A DNA stretch of 64,000 nt from Palleronia aestuarii (GCF_003253995.1 NZ_QKZL01000003.1:186001-250000), one strand, 5' to 3'; positions 7,071 to 16,898 are shown, counted from the stretch's first letter. The notes: a model not told the origin generated them from the sequence alone. Numbers and translations are program-made.

Positions 7071-9890
7071 TCAGCGTCGCGCCCGCTCCGCGCCCCTGTC
7101 GATCGATTCGCGCAGCTTGCGTTCCAGCCCCTTGCGCTTGGATTCGGAATAGAGCTTCAGGCCGAACATGTCCTTGACGTAGAACGTATCGACGACCTGC
7201 GCGCCGTAGGTGGCGATGACGGCGCTCGCGATAGAGATGTTCGCGTTCGCGAGGACGCGGGTCAGGTCGTGGAGGAGTCCGGGGCGGTCGCGCGTATCGA
7301 CCTCGACGATCGTGTAGATCTCCGAGCCTTCGTTGTCGAAGGCGATGTTGGTCGGGACGCGGAAATTGCGCTCCCGTTTTTTGATCCGGTCGCGGTCGGT
7401 GAGGCCGTCGCGGGCGATCACTTCGCCACGCAGGGTCTTCGATATCGTGGTGCGCAACCGCGGCAACCGCTGCGCGTCGTAGGGATGGCCGTCACCGTCC
7501 TGCACCCAGAAGACCGCCGTGGCATAGCCGTCCTTCGATGTATAGGTCCGCGCATCCACGACGTTCGCCCCGACGAGCGCGAGGGCGCCCGCGAGGCGGG
7601 AGAAGATGCCGGGATGGTCCGACATGGCAAAGCAGATCCGCGTGGCATCGCGGTCGACGTCGTCGGTGACGTCGATACGGATCTCGTCGGCCCCGATATC
7701 GCGCAGCATCCGGGCAAAGGCCTTGTGGGACGACAGACCGAGCCCCTGCCAGTAGGGCGGATAATGACGCTGCGTCTCGATCCGGACGTCGCGGCGGTCC
7801 CAATCGGAGAGCGCGTCGCGCAGGCGCGTCCGCGCCTCGTTGCCGCGATTCTCCCGATTGAGCGCCTCGAGCCCGTTCTCGAGCGCGTGCGACGTCTCCG
7901 TATAGAGACGCTTCAGCAGCTGTCCCTTCCAGTTGTTCCACGTGCCCGGCCCGACGCCGCGAATGTCGCAGACGGTGAGGATCGTCAGCAGATCCAGTCT
8001 TTTGCGCGTCCGCACCGCCTTGGCGAAGTCGCGGATCGTGCGCGGGTCGCTCAGGTCGCGTTTCTGCGCCATGTCCGACATCAGGAGGTGGTAGCGCACC
8101 AGCCATTCAACCGTCTCGGCATCTTGCCGGCCGAGGCCGAGGCGCGGTCCGACCTTGCGCGCGATGCGGGCGCCGACGACGGAATGATCCTCAGGACGGC
8201 CCTTCCCGGTGTCGTGCAGAAGAAGCGCGATATAGAGCACCTTGCGGTTCACACCGCCTTTGAGGATGGCCGTGCAGACCGGCAGTTCCTCTGCGAATTC
8301 CCCGCCCTCGATCCCGCGGAGATGGCGGATGCACTGGATGGTGTGTTCGTCCACCGTGAAGTGATGGTACATATTGAACTGCATCATCGCGACGATCGGT
8401 TCGAACTCAGGCAGGAACGCCCCCAGGACGCCGAGTTCGTTCATCCGCCTCAGGGCGCGGTCGGGAAACTGGTGCTTCAGAAGCAGATCGAGGAAGATCC
8501 GCACGGCCTCTGGATCGTTCCGCATCTCGTCGTCGATGAGCGACAGATGCGAGGCGATCGTCCTCATCGCGTCGGGATGGAGCAGCAACCCGGTCCTGAG
8601 CGCTTCCTCGAAGATACGCAGGATGTTCAGCTTGTCCGACAGGAACGCCGCCTCGTCCGCGTAGGATAGCCGGTTCTGAAGGATCGCGAAGCCCGGCTTC
8701 ACGGGCTTGCGGCGGCGGAAGAATCCGATGAGTTTCGGCGGCGCCTTGATGAAATCGGCTTCGAGGCTCGCCAGGAGGATACGGGTGAGTTCCCCCACGC
8801 GGGTCGCGTGACGGAAGTAGTCCTGCATGAATTGCTCGACGGCCCGGCGGCCCGCGCGATCCTGATACCCCATCCGTTCCGCGACCTCGACCTGAAGGTC
8901 GAAGGCCAGCTGGTCCATCGCGCGGCCAGTGATCAGGTGAAGGTGGCAGCGTACGGCGAGAAGGAACGATTCTGCGCGGACGAAGCTCTCGAATTCGTCC
9001 TGCGTGTAGGTTCCTCGGGCGACAAGCTCGGCGGCGTCCTGCACGCCATTCACGTACTTCGCGATCCAGAAAAGGGTCTGCAGGTCGCGCAGGCCCCCCT
9101 TGCCCTCCTTCACGTTGGGCTCGACGACGTAGCGCTGTCCCCCCTGCCGCTCGTGACGCTCGGTGCGTTCGGCGAGCTTGGCGACGATGAAGTCGCCCCC
9201 GGTCCCCGTGAAGAGCTCGCCCCAGAGCGTCGTCTGCAGCTCCGTGGCCAAAGCCTTGTCGCCGGCAAGGAAGCGGTGCTCGAGAAGGGAGGTGCGGATC
9301 GTGTAATCGTCCCGTCCAAGCCGCACGCAATCACGGACCGTTCGCGAGGCGTGGCCCACCTTCAGCTTCAGGTCCCACAGGATGTAGAGCATCGATTCGA
9401 TGACGGACTCGGCCCAGCTCGTGAGCTTCCAGGGGCTGAGGAAGAGCAGGTCCACATCCGAGAAGGGCGCCATTTCCGCCCGTCCGTAGCCGCCGACGGC
9501 GAAGATCGCGAGATGCTCGCCCTCGGTCGGAGAGTTGCACGGATGCAGATGCGTGAGGACGATCTCGTGGACCATCTCCACGATCCGGTCGGTGAGCCAG
9601 CTATAGGCCGACACGGTTGCGCGAGAGTCGAGCGGTGCCGCCGCGAAGGCCGCCTCGATCTCGGCGCGTGCCGTGGATCGCGCCGCTTTCAGATGCTCGA
9701 CCACGACCGCCCGCACGGTCGCGGGCGTGGCATCGGGCGAAAGGTCCGCCTCGATCACCGCACGAATGGCTGCCGCGTCGAACAGCCGTTCGCCCGGGAC
9801 GATGAGCCCCTTGGGGGCGCGATGCGTGTCGTCGGGTCCCGCGGCGGTGCTAGTAGCCGCCGGAACCGAAACGCCTTGGGGCAGGGTCAA
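7071..9890 (-). CDS. glnD: PII uridylyltransferase / uridylyl-removing enzyme
   Basis: About 939 residues, as expected for alphaproteobacterial GlnD. The order is a nucleotidyltransferase domain (GGYGRAEMAPFSDVDLLFLSPW gives the G-x-x-x-x-D-x-D motif), a linker, an HD hydrolase domain (CIRHLRG, then ALLLHDTGKGRPEDHS), and two C-terminal ACT domains (PGIFSRLAGALALVGANV and RPGLLHDLTRVLANANISI). It uridylylates PII under nitrogen limitation and removes UMP under excess glutamine. No ATG lies near the expected start; a TTG at 9890 preceded by AGGTGG seven bases away is my choice. This makes it overlap the upstream lipoprotein gene by 41 bp. The true start could be slightly different. Confidence 0.92.
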   Translation of the reverse strand: MTLPQGVSVPAATSTAAGPDDTHRAPKGLIVPGERLFDAAAIRAVIEADLSPDATPATVRAVVVEHLKAARSTARAEIEAAFAAAPLDSRATVSAYSWLTDRIVEMVHEIVLTHLHPCNSPTEGEHLAIFAVGGYGRAEMAPFSDVDLLFLSPWKLTSWAESVIESMLYILWDLKLKVGHASRTVRDCVRLGRDDYTIRTSLLEHRFLAGDKALATELQTTLWGELFTGTGGDFIVAKLAERTERHERQGGQRYVVEPNVKEGKGGLRDLQTLFWIAKYVNGVQDAAELVARGTYTQDEFESFVRAESFLLAVRCHLHLITGRAMDQLAFDLQVEVAERMGYQDRAGRRAVEQFMQDYFRHATRVGELTRILLASLEADFIKAPPKLIGFFRRRKPVKPGFAILQNRLSYADEAAFLSDKLNILRIFEEALRTGLLLHPDAMRTIASHLSLIDDEMRNDPEAVRIFLDLLLKHQFPDRALRRMNELGVLGAFLPEFEPIVAMMQFNMYHHFTVDEHTIQCIRHLRGIEGGEFAEELPVCTAILKGGVNRKVLYIALLLHDTGKGRPEDHSVVGARIARKVGPRLGLGRQDAETVEWLVRYHLLMSDMAQKRDLSDPRTIRDFAKAVRTRKRLDLLTILTVCDIRGVGPGTWNNWKGQLLKRLYTETSHALENGLEALNRENRGNEARTRLRDALSDWDRRDVRIETQRHYPPYWQGLGLSSHKAFARMLRDIGADEIRIDVTDDVDRDATRICFAMSDHPGIFSRLAGALALVGANVVDARTYTSKDGYATAVFWVQDGDGHPYDAQRLPRLRTTISKTLRGEVIARDGLTDRDRIKKRERNFRVPTNIAFDNEGSEIYTIVEVDTRDRPGLLHDLTRVLANANISIASAVIATYGAQVVDTFYVKDMFGLKLYSESKRKGLERKLRESIDRGAERARR

Positions 9891-11016
9891 GGATGACCAC
9901 CTGATTGTTCTGGACCTGAGCGACGGCGAGTCCGCGCTGATTGGTGCCGTTGGGAAGAAGCCGGAAGACACCGGTCGCCCCCGCGAAGCCCGAGGGTTGG
10001 GTGAGCCCCACGGCATTGAGCGCCGAGCCGTTGGCCGCGAGGGACCCGACCGCCTGTACGGCGTCGTAGGCGAGGCCCGCGAGCGGATGCGGTGCGCTTC
10101 CGTAGGCCGCACGGTAGCGGGCCTCGAACTGCGCCTGCACGCTTTGGTCGGGCAGGGTGAAGAGTCCGCCCTGCAATCCCGGGAGCGAGAGCGCCTGCGG
10201 GGCCGCATTCCAGCGCGTAAGGCCGAGATAGCGGGTCTGCGCGGGATCGATGCCGTTCTCGGGGAGGGTCGATGCAATCAAAGGAAGGTCGCTGTCGACG
10301 TTCGCGGTAAGGAACACGGCATCCGCGCCCGTCTGCTCGATTGCCTCCGCGATGCGCGGACCGGCCTCCACGATGCCCTGCTGGGAAAGCGGATAGCCCT
10401 GCACCGTCGCCACGCTGAGGCCTGCGGACCGCGCCGCGTCGACGATCGCGTCGCGTCCCGCATTGCCCGAGACGTCGTCGGCGTGGACGACGGCTATGGA
10501 ACTGCGCCCGTTCCGCGCGGCATAGGAGGAAAGGCGCGACGCGATATCGTTGAAGGTCGGGCCCAGGACGAAGACGTTGCCGCCCGCCACCGCGGTGTTG
10601 TTGGAGAACGACAGGACGTTGATGCCGCTGCCCGCGGCCACCCGTGCGGCTTCGGTCGTGTTCTGCGCATAGAGGGGGCCGAGGATGATCTGCGCCCCCT
10701 CGGTGATGGCCTGCGAGGCCGCGGCCGTGGTGCCCGACGCGGTGTCGTAGACCGTGAGATCGATCTGCGCCCCGACGAGATCGGATGCCGCGAGCCGCGC
10801 CGCATTCTCGAGCGAGCGCGCCACGTCCGACGCGCCGCCGGTATCGCCCAGGGGAAGAAGCATCGCGACCTCGACCGGCGCATTGCCACCCACGGTCGGA
10901 CCCGAAAGCGGACCGCGAACCGGGAGGGGGCCGCAGGCGGCGAGCGATCCGAGGGTCAGGAGCGAGAGGAGGCGCAGACCCAGCGGCTTGCGCAGGGCAG
11001 ACAAAAAGGCAACCAT
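9850..11016 (-). CDS. Penicillin-binding protein activator lipoprotein (LpoA/LppC-like)
   Basis: A 388-residue predicted lipoprotein: signal peptide with LLTLGSLAAC, the Cys at about residue 28 being the lipidation site. The mature part has the periplasmic-binding-protein type 1 fold (VEVAMLLPLGDTGGASDVARSLENAARLAASDL, then IILGPLYAQNT). This corresponds to the C-terminal half of LpoA, the outer-membrane activator of PBP1A, without the N-terminal TPR half found in gammaproteobacteria. It is divergent to rsmI, which matches the well-known lpoA-rsmI-yraN arrangement. The role in peptidoglycan synthesis is inferred from family and context. Confidence 0.8.
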   Translation of the reverse strand: MVAFLSALRKPLGLRLLSLLTLGSLAACGPLPVRGPLSGPTVGGNAPVEVAMLLPLGDTGGASDVARSLENAARLAASDLVGAQIDLTVYDTASGTTAAASQAITEGAQIILGPLYAQNTTEAARVAAGSGINVLSFSNNTAVAGGNVFVLGPTFNDIASRLSSYAARNGRSSIAVVHADDVSGNAGRDAIVDAARSAGLSVATVQGYPLSQQGIVEAGPRIAEAIEQTGADAVFLTANVDSDLPLIASTLPENGIDPAQTRYLGLTRWNAAPQALSLPGLQGGLFTLPDQSVQAQFEARYRAAYGSAPHPLAGLAYDAVQAVGSLAANGSALNAVGLTQPSGFAGATGVFRLLPNGTNQRGLAVAQVQNNQVVILDPAPRRFGSGGY

Positions 11017-11102
11017 CGGTCGAACTCTCCCTGTGACGAGACCGTCTTTTTCGTGAGCGACCCTATGCCCTCCCTTGCGTGGTGTAAATCGGATGACGGG
11101 CT

Positions 11103-11951
11103 GTGAGTGCGCCCCCGCTCGCTCCCGGCCTCTATCTCGTGGCGACGCCGATCGGCTCGGCGCGCGACATCACGCTCCGTGCGCTCGACATCCTCGCTTC
11201 GGCCGATGTGCTGGCCGCCGAGGATACACGGACGCTCCGCAAGCTGATGGAGATCCACGGGATCGCGCTCGGGGACCGGAAGATCCTCGCCTATCACGAT
11301 CATAACGGCGCTGCGATGCGGCCGAGGATCCGCGCGCTGGTGGAGGAGGGGCTGTCGGTCGCCTATGCCTCCGATGCGGGCACGCCGCTCGTCGCCGATC
11401 CGGGTTTCCAGCTCGCCCGCGAACTCGGCGCGGCGGGTCTGCCGGTCACGACCGCGCCGGGCGCCTCCGCCGCCCTCGCCGCGCTCAGCCTCGCGGGGCT
11501 GCCCACCGATCGCTTCCTCTTCGCGGGGTTTCTGCCTCCCACCGATGCCGCCCGCGCCCGCGCGCTCGAGGACCTCGCCAGCGTCCCGGCCACGCTGATC
11601 TTCTTCGAGGCGCCGAAACGCGTGTTGCGGACGCTGAAGGGCCTGCGGGAAGTGCTCGGGGATCGCGACGCGGCCCTCTGCCGGGAATTGACCAAACGGT
11701 TCGAGGAGGTGCGGCGCGGCCGGCTCTCCGAGCTCGTGGCGGGGTGCGAGGCCGACCCGCCGCGCGGAGAGATCGTGCTGGTGATCGACCGCGACCGCGC
11801 GGGGGCGGACGAGGGGCGGGTGGAGACGGCCTTGCGCGAGGCCCTGAAGACGATGCGCGTAAAGGACGCCGCGCAGGCCGTCTCCGACGCCTACCGCGTG
11901 CCGCGCCGCGACGTCTATCAGCTGGCGCTCAGCTTCGGGCGCGAGGAATGA
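11103..11951 (+). CDS. rsmI: 16S rRNA 2'-O-ribose C1402 methyltransferase
   Basis: A 282-residue SAM-dependent tetrapyrrole-methylase-fold enzyme. Signature stretches are LYLVATPIGSARDITLRAL, ADVLAAEDTRTLRKL, VAYASDAGTPLVADPGF (the SAM-binding loop) and TAPGASAALAALSLAGLPTDRFLFAGFLP. It methylates C1402 of 16S rRNA in the decoding centre. The start is GTG at 11103. The stop overlaps the ATG of yraN (ATGA), and the lpoA-like gene is divergent. Confidence 0.93.
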   Translation: MSAPPLAPGLYLVATPIGSARDITLRALDILASADVLAAEDTRTLRKLMEIHGIALGDRKILAYHDHNGAAMRPRIRALVEEGLSVAYASDAGTPLVADPGFQLARELGAAGLPVTTAPGASAALAALSLAGLPTDRFLFAGFLPPTDAARARALEDLASVPATLIFFEAPKRVLRTLKGLREVLGDRDAALCRELTKRFEEVRRGRLSELVAGCEADPPRGEIVLVIDRDRAGADEGRVETALREALKTMRVKDAAQAVSDAYRVPRRDVYQLALSFGREE

Positions 11952-12298
11952 GCGGCGCCATCGGACATCACGCGGGCGCGGCGGCCGAGGAGATCGTTGA
12001 GCGTCATTACGAGGCGCTGGGCTTCGCGCTCGCCCATCGTCGCTGGCGCGGGAAGGGCGGGGAGATCGACCTGATCCTGCGCGATGGCGATACCGTGGTC
12101 TTCGTCGAGGTGAAGCTCGCCCGAAGTCACGCGAAGGCCGCCGAGAAGGTTCAGGGCCCGCAGATCGCCCGGCTCTTCGATGCCGCGGAAGAATTCCTGG
12201 GCGGCGAGCTCGCCGGCACGCTGACCGAGGCGCGCTTCGACGTGGCGCTCGTCGATGCGCGCGGGGTCGTGGAGATCCGGGAGAACGCCTTCCTCTAG
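11948..12298 (+). CDS. YraN family protein (UPF0102, nuclease-like fold)
   Basis: A 116-residue protein with the UPF0102 hallmarks: GHHAGAAAEEIVERHYEALGFALAHRRWRGKGGEIDLILRDGDTVVFVEVK. The G-E-I-D-L-I and V-E-V-K residues form a PD-(D/E)xK nuclease-like core, as in Holliday-junction-resolvase-like proteins. Its precise substrate is unknown. ATG 11948 overlaps the rsmI stop by 4 bp, so translation is coupled, and gshB follows 61 bp downstream. Confidence 0.88.
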   Translation: MSGAIGHHAGAAAEEIVERHYEALGFALAHRRWRGKGGEIDLILRDGDTVVFVEVKLARSHAKAAEKVQGPQIARLFDAAEEFLGGELAGTLTEARFDVALVDARGVVEIRENAFL

Positions 12299-12359
12299 GC
12301 CATTGCCCCGGGGGCGGGCCTGCGCCATGTAAGGGCCCGACGCCGAACGGGAGAGCTTC

Positions 12360-13301
12360 ATGGGCCTGAAAGTCGCCATCCAGATGGACCCGATCGGTCC
12401 GATCGACATCGACGCCGACAGCACCTTCCGCATCGCGGAGGAGGCGCAGGCGCGGGGCCATACGCTCTTCTACTACACGCCCGACAAGCTGTCCTGGCGC
12501 GAGGGGCGGGTGATGGCGCGCGGCTGGCCGCTCGAGGTCCGGCGCGAGAAGGGCAACCACTTCACCCTCGGGGAGGAGCAGGACGCGGCGCTCGCGGATT
12601 ACGATGTGGTCTGGCTACGCCAGGATCCGCCGTTCGACATGGGCTACATCACCACGACCCACATCCTCGACCTGATCCGTGGCTCCACCCTCGTCGTCAA
12701 CGATCCGTTCTGGGTGCGGAATTATCCCGAGAAGCTTCTGGTCCTCAAGTTTCCGAAGCTGACGCCGCCGACGCTCATCGCCCGCGACCTCCCGACGCTG
12801 AGGGAGTTCAAGAAGCGCCACGGCGACATGATCCTGAAACCGCTCTACGGCAACGGGGGCGCGGGCGTGTTCCGCCTGCCCGAATCCGATGGCAACCTCG
12901 CTTCGCTCCACGAGCTTTTCGCGGGGATCAATCGCGAGCCGCTCATCGCGCAGAAGTTCCTGCCCGACGTCTCGAAGGGCGACAAGCGCATCATCCTCGT
13001 CGACGGGGAGGCCGTGGGTGCCATCAATCGCGTGCCGCAGGCAGGCGAGACGCGCTCGAACATGCATGTCGGCGGCCGGGCGGAGAAGGTCGCGATGACC
13101 GCGCGTGACCGCGAGATCTGCGAGGCGATCGGGCCGCTCCTGAAGGAGAAGGGCCAGATCTTCGTCGGCATCGACGTGATTGGCGATTACCTCACTGAGA
13201 TCAACGTGACCTCGCCCACCGGCATCCAGGAACTCGAGCGGTTCGACGGAACTAACGTCGCGGGCGCGATCTGGGAGGCGATCGAGGCGCGCCGCGCCTG
13301 A
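12360..13301 (+). CDS. gshB: Glutathione synthetase
   Basis: A 313-residue ATP-grasp ligase that joins gamma-glutamylcysteine and glycine. The N-terminus [21 protein letters not shown] is the standard GshB start. Further landmarks are [20 protein letters not shown], the ATP-grasp lysine strand [16 protein letters not shown], and the metal-binding [21 protein letters not shown]. The length equals that of the family. It is downstream of rsmI-yraN in the common alphaproteobacterial order and converges on comM, whose stop is 8 bp away. Confidence 0.95.
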   Translation: MGLKVAIQMDPIGPIDIDADSTFRIAEEAQARGHTLFYYTPDKLSWREGRVMARGWPLEVRREKGNHFTLGEEQDAALADYDVVWLRQDPPFDMGYITTTHILDLIRGSTLVVNDPFWVRNYPEKLLVLKFPKLTPPTLIARDLPTLREFKKRHGDMILKPLYGNGGAGVFRLPESDGNLASLHELFAGINREPLIAQKFLPDVSKGDKRIILVDGEAVGAINRVPQAGETRSNMHVGGRAEKVAMTARDREICEAIGPLLKEKGQIFVGIDVIGDYLTEINVTSPTGIQELERFDGTNVAGAIWEAIEARRA

Positions 13302-13309
13302 GCCCCCTC

Positions 13310-14818
13310 TCAGGCGGCGTTTCCGATGCGGAAGGAGAGGGCTTCGGCCACATGGGGTTTGCGGACCCCCGCGCTGCCGTCGAGATCCGCGATCGTCCGC
13401 GCGACCCTGAGCACGCGGTGATAGCCGCGCGCGGACAACCCGAACCGCTCCGCCGCGCGCACGAGCAGCGACTTGCCCTCGGCATCCGGCCGGGCGACTT
13501 CGTCGAGGAGGGTGCCTTCCGCATCGGCGTTGACTCGTACGCCTTCCGCCGACACGTACCTGTCCGCCTGCACCCGACGCGCCGCGGCCACCCGCTCCGC
13601 GACCTCCGCGGAACTGTCGCCCGATGCGGGCAGGTCGAGGTCGGAGAAGGTCACGGGCGGCACGTCCACGCGCAGGTCGAACCGGTCCATGAGGGGGCCG
13701 GAGACGCGCGCCATGTATTCTTCTCCGCAAACGGGCGCGCGAGCGCAGGCGCGGGCCGGATCGCTCATGTAGCCGCACTTGCACGGGTTCGCGGCAGCGA
13801 CGAGCAGGAAGCGGCAGGGATAGCGGACATGCGCGTTCGCCCGCGCGATCACCACGTCGCCGGTCTCGATCGGCTGGCGCAGGGTCTCGAGGACGGGGCG
13901 CGCGAATTCCGGGAACTCGTCCATGAAGAGGACGCCGTTATGGGCAAGACTGATCTGGCCGGGCTTGGCGCCCTTCCCGCCGCCCACGATGGCGGCCATC
14001 GAGGCGGTGTGGTGCGGCTCCTGGAAAGGTCGGTCGCGGGAAATACCGCCTTCGTCGAGGAGCCCAGCGAGCGAGTGGATCATCGAGGTCTCGAGCGCCT
14101 CGCGCGCCGTCAGCGGTGGCAAGAGACCCGGCAGGCGCTGGGCGAGCATCGACTTGCCCGATCCGGGTGTGCCGACGAGCATCAGGTGATGCCGCCCGGC
14201 GGCCGCGATCTCGAGCGCGCGCTTGGCGCGTTCCTGTCCCTTCACCTCCCGCAGGTCGCGCAGACCCGTCCCCGAGCGCACGGTACCGGCCTCGGCCGGG
14301 GGGAGGGGAGAGCGGCCGAGGAAATGCTGGATCGCCGCGGCGAGCGTCCTCGGTGCGATGACGGTCGCCGCGTCCACCCATGCGGCTTCCGCGCCGCAGC
14401 CCGCTGGGCAGAGCAGAAGCCGGTCCTCCGCGGCCGCGGTCATCGCCGCGGGAAGCGCACCGATGACCGGGACGAGCGATCCGTCGAGCGACAACTCGCC
14501 CAGGGCCAGCGTACGCTCCACCGCATCGGGCGGGACCGCACCGATCGCGGCGAGAAGCGCCATCGCGATGGGCAGGTCGAAATGTGACCCTTCTTTCGGC
14601 AGGTCCGCGGGCGAGAGATTGACGGTGATCCGCTTGGAAGGCAGCGCGATCGACATCGCGGTGAGCGCGGCACGCACCCGGTCGCGGGCTTCGCTCACCG
14701 CCTTGTCGGGTAGCCCCACGATGGAGAAGGCCGGCAGGCCGGGCGCGACGGCGCATTGCACCTCGACGAGGCGGGCCTCGATCCCCTCGAAGGCCACCGT
14801 GTAGGCGCGCGTGACCAA
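13310..14818 (-). CDS. comM: YifB/ComM family Mg-chelatase-like AAA+ ATPase
   Basis: A 502-residue hexameric AAA+ helicase-family protein. The N-terminal Lon-protease-like domain begins VTRAYTVAFEGIEARLVEVQC. The ATPase core has the Walker A motif LMLVGTPGSGKSMLAQRLPG and the Walker B motif VLFMDEFPEF. The C-terminal part has the Mg-chelatase-type region with clustered cysteines (ANPCKCGYMSDPARACARAPVC). ComM promotes branch migration during natural transformation in other bacteria. The first codon is TTG at 14818 with GGGGAGA upstream; no ATG is available at the conserved start. Confidence 0.9.
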   Translation of the reverse strand: MVTRAYTVAFEGIEARLVEVQCAVAPGLPAFSIVGLPDKAVSEARDRVRAALTAMSIALPSKRITVNLSPADLPKEGSHFDLPIAMALLAAIGAVPPDAVERTLALGELSLDGSLVPVIGALPAAMTAAAEDRLLLCPAGCGAEAAWVDAATVIAPRTLAAAIQHFLGRSPLPPAEAGTVRSGTGLRDLREVKGQERAKRALEIAAAGRHHLMLVGTPGSGKSMLAQRLPGLLPPLTAREALETSMIHSLAGLLDEGGISRDRPFQEPHHTASMAAIVGGGKGAKPGQISLAHNGVLFMDEFPEFARPVLETLRQPIETGDVVIARANAHVRYPCRFLLVAAANPCKCGYMSDPARACARAPVCGEEYMARVSGPLMDRFDLRVDVPPVTFSDLDLPASGDSSAEVAERVAAARRVQADRYVSAEGVRVNADAEGTLLDEVARPDAEGKSLLVRAAERFGLSARGYHRVLRVARTIADLDGSAGVRKPHVAEALSFRIGNAA

Positions 14819-14852
14819 ATCCGTCTCCCCGCATGACGTTTCGGGGAGAGCG

Positions 14853-15737
14853 CTACCCCATGCGGCTTTCATCGAGGTTAAGCCGCATCGCCTCGAAGGC
14901 CGGCCAGGCTTCCGGGTCGGCCAGCGTCTTGTCGCGGCAGAATGCGTTGCAAAAACCCCAGACCGTCCCGTAGAGGGACAGGAAATGCGTGACGGGATCA
15001 CCGGAATAGGGACAGGCGGGATTGACGGAGGGCCCGTTCGCCTCCGTCGCCGGCAAGGGTGTCGGCCCCGGCCAGGCGCGCTGTGCGAAGTCGCGCGCGT
15101 AGACGGCGAAATCCGGTCCCGAGACGAGCCCCATCGCGCGCCAGCGGCGGAAGGCGGGGTCCGCGAGGTGGCGGGCCATGTAGGCTTGCGCGAGTTCGCC
15201 CACGGGGAGGTCGTATCCCGCGATCCGGGCCGCGACGGGGGCGAAGAAGGCATCCGCGATCGAGTATGTCCCGGCAAGCCACGGTCCGCCGGATAGATCG
15301 AGGGCATGGGTCCATATCGTCTCGATCCGGTCGAGATCCGCGCAGACGGCATCGTCCGGCACGTAGCCCGCCCAGGCGCGCCGCAAATTCATCGGGCAGT
15401 CCCTGCGCAACGCGGGGAAGTCCGAATGCATCTCCCCCGTGAGGCTTCGCGCGGTGGCGCGCAGCTTCGGATCGGCAGGCCAGAGACCGAGGTCGGGATG
15501 CCGGTTGGCGAGTTCTTCCGCGATCGCGAGCGAATCGCAGATCACGGCACCTTCCGGCGTCACGAGGGTCGGCACCGTGCGCGCCGGCGGCTCGCCGATC
15601 TGATGGGCGAGCGACGCGTCCTGATAGAGCCCCGCGAGGTGCGTGCGGTGCGCGATGCCGAACCGTTCCACGACGAGCCAGGCGCGGAGCGACCAGCTCG
15701 AATAGGCGCGATCGCCGAGATGGAGGTCATATGTCAT
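14853..15737 (-). CDS. Glutathione S-transferase family protein with C-terminal extension
   Basis: A 294-residue protein. Residues 1-80 form the thioredoxin-like GST N domain (YDLHLGDRAYSSWSLRAWLVVERFG, with PTLVTPEGAVICDSLAIAEELA as the cis-Pro and glutathione gamma-Glu site). The all-helical C domain follows. The final 65 residues are an extension rich in Cys and aromatic residues (NPACPYSGDPVTHFLSLYGTVWGFCNAFCRDK) beyond a standard GST of about 220 residues. The substrate is unknown. ATG 15737 begins directly at the first strand. Confidence 0.8.
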   Translation of the reverse strand: MTYDLHLGDRAYSSWSLRAWLVVERFGIAHRTHLAGLYQDASLAHQIGEPPARTVPTLVTPEGAVICDSLAIAEELANRHPDLGLWPADPKLRATARSLTGEMHSDFPALRRDCPMNLRRAWAGYVPDDAVCADLDRIETIWTHALDLSGGPWLAGTYSIADAFFAPVAARIAGYDLPVGELAQAYMARHLADPAFRRWRAMGLVSGPDFAVYARDFAQRAWPGPTPLPATEANGPSVNPACPYSGDPVTHFLSLYGTVWGFCNAFCRDKTLADPEAWPAFEAMRLNLDESRMG

Positions 15738-15795
15738 GCGGCGAGGCTAGAAAGGTAGCGCCGGTTTTCCTAACGACGCTTTGAGGATCCGGCCA

Positions 15796-16365
15796 TCACG
15801 GGTGGTGATCTATCGTCTCCACGGCCCAGTCCGCTCCGGCCCGGATGCGGGTGAGCGAGAGCGGCGCGATCCTCTGGGCCATCGCCTCCTTCGGGCGGAG
15901 GCCGGCGGCGCGCTGGTACTGGCTCAGGATGACGCCGAAATGTGCGACGACGATCACGTCGCCGCCGAACTCCGCGAGAAGGTCGACGGCGCGATCCGCC
16001 CGTCGGCAGAGGTCGTTCCAGCTCTCGCCGCCTGGTGGGCGCACGTCACCCGGGCGGTCCCAGAAGGCGAAGGCGAGATCCGGGGTTTCTGCCGAAATCT
16101 CGTCATGCTCGCGCAGTTCCCATTCGCCGAAATGCATCTCCCTCAGGTCCGGGTCGTGCGGCAGGCGGGGGCGCGACTTTTGCAGCGCGTCTGCGGTGCG
16201 GACGGCCCGTGAAAGATCGGAAGAGAGGACGGGAGCGTCCTTTGGCAGCAGCGCCTCCAGCCTGTCGATTGCCTCGAGATCGGAAAGGTCGGCCGCGATG
16301 TCGCTGTGTCCCACCATGCCGCGCGCATGCGTCGGGCCATGACGGATGAACCAGAGCCGGGTCAT
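15796..16365 (-). CDS. Histidine phosphatase, probable alpha-ribazole phosphatase
   Basis: A 189-residue phosphoglycerate-mutase-superfamily enzyme. The RHG catalytic motif is LWFIRHGPTHARG and the second catalytic histidine is in VIVVAHFGVILSQ. Its start overlaps the stop of the adenosylcobinamide kinase gene by 4 bp, which suggests CobC, the phosphatase that removes the phosphate from alpha-ribazole-5'-phosphate in the last steps of cobalamin assembly. The assignment rests on that context. No other cobalamin gene is in the window. Confidence 0.7.
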   Translation of the reverse strand: MTRLWFIRHGPTHARGMVGHSDIAADLSDLEAIDRLEALLPKDAPVLSSDLSRAVRTADALQKSRPRLPHDPDLREMHFGEWELREHDEISAETPDLAFAFWDRPGDVRPPGGESWNDLCRRADRAVDLLAEFGGDVIVVAHFGVILSQYQRAAGLRPKEAMAQRIAPLSLTRIRAGADWAVETIDHHP

Positions 16366-16898
16366 CCTGGGAGGTCGGGCATCGCGCCCTTGAGGCACAG
16401 TGGCAGCCCCGCCATCACAGCGACGACGCAATCCGATCGCGCCGCCATCTCGCGGTTGATCCGCCCCTGGAGATTGCGGAAGCGTCGCGACAGGGCATTG
16501 TCGGGCACGATCCCTTGTCCGACCTCGTTCGACACGACGACGACTGGACCGGTCGCGGCGTCGAACGCCGCGAGGAGGGCGTCGATCTCCCGTTCGGCAT
16601 CGCGCTCCGACAGGACGAGGTTCGAGAGCCACATGGTCAGGCAATCCACGAGGGTGACATGGCCTGCGCCGATCCCGCCAAGCGTATCCGCGAGTTCGAC
16701 TGGTGCCTCGAGAGTGCGCCATCCATCACCGCTGCGAGCCTCGACATGGAGGGCGATCTTGGCGGCCATCTCTCCATCCAGAGGTTGCGCCGTCGCGATG
16801 TAGACGCGCGTTTTGTCGCAGGACTTTGCCAATCTTTCCGCTAGGTTGGACTTACCCGAGGCGGCGCCGCCTAGCACGAATGTCAGACGAGGCAACAT
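16362..16898 (-). CDS. cobU: Adenosylcobinamide kinase / adenosylcobinamide-phosphate guanylyltransferase
   Basis: A 178-residue bifunctional nucleotide-loop assembly enzyme (CobU, called CobP in some alphaproteobacteria). It starts LPRLTFVLGGAASGKSNLAERLA, containing the P-loop GGAASGKS. It continues with VYIATAQPLDGEMAAKIALHVEAR, where the guanylylated histidine is expected, then VTLVDCLTMWLSNLV and VVVVSNEVGQGIVP. It phosphorylates adenosylcobinamide and then transfers GMP. It is divergent to rpoH. Confidence 0.93.
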   Translation of the reverse strand: MLPRLTFVLGGAASGKSNLAERLAKSCDKTRVYIATAQPLDGEMAAKIALHVEARSGDGWRTLEAPVELADTLGGIGAGHVTLVDCLTMWLSNLVLSERDAEREIDALLAAFDAATGPVVVVSNEVGQGIVPDNALSRRFRNLQGRINREMAARSDCVVAVMAGLPLCLKGAMPDLPG

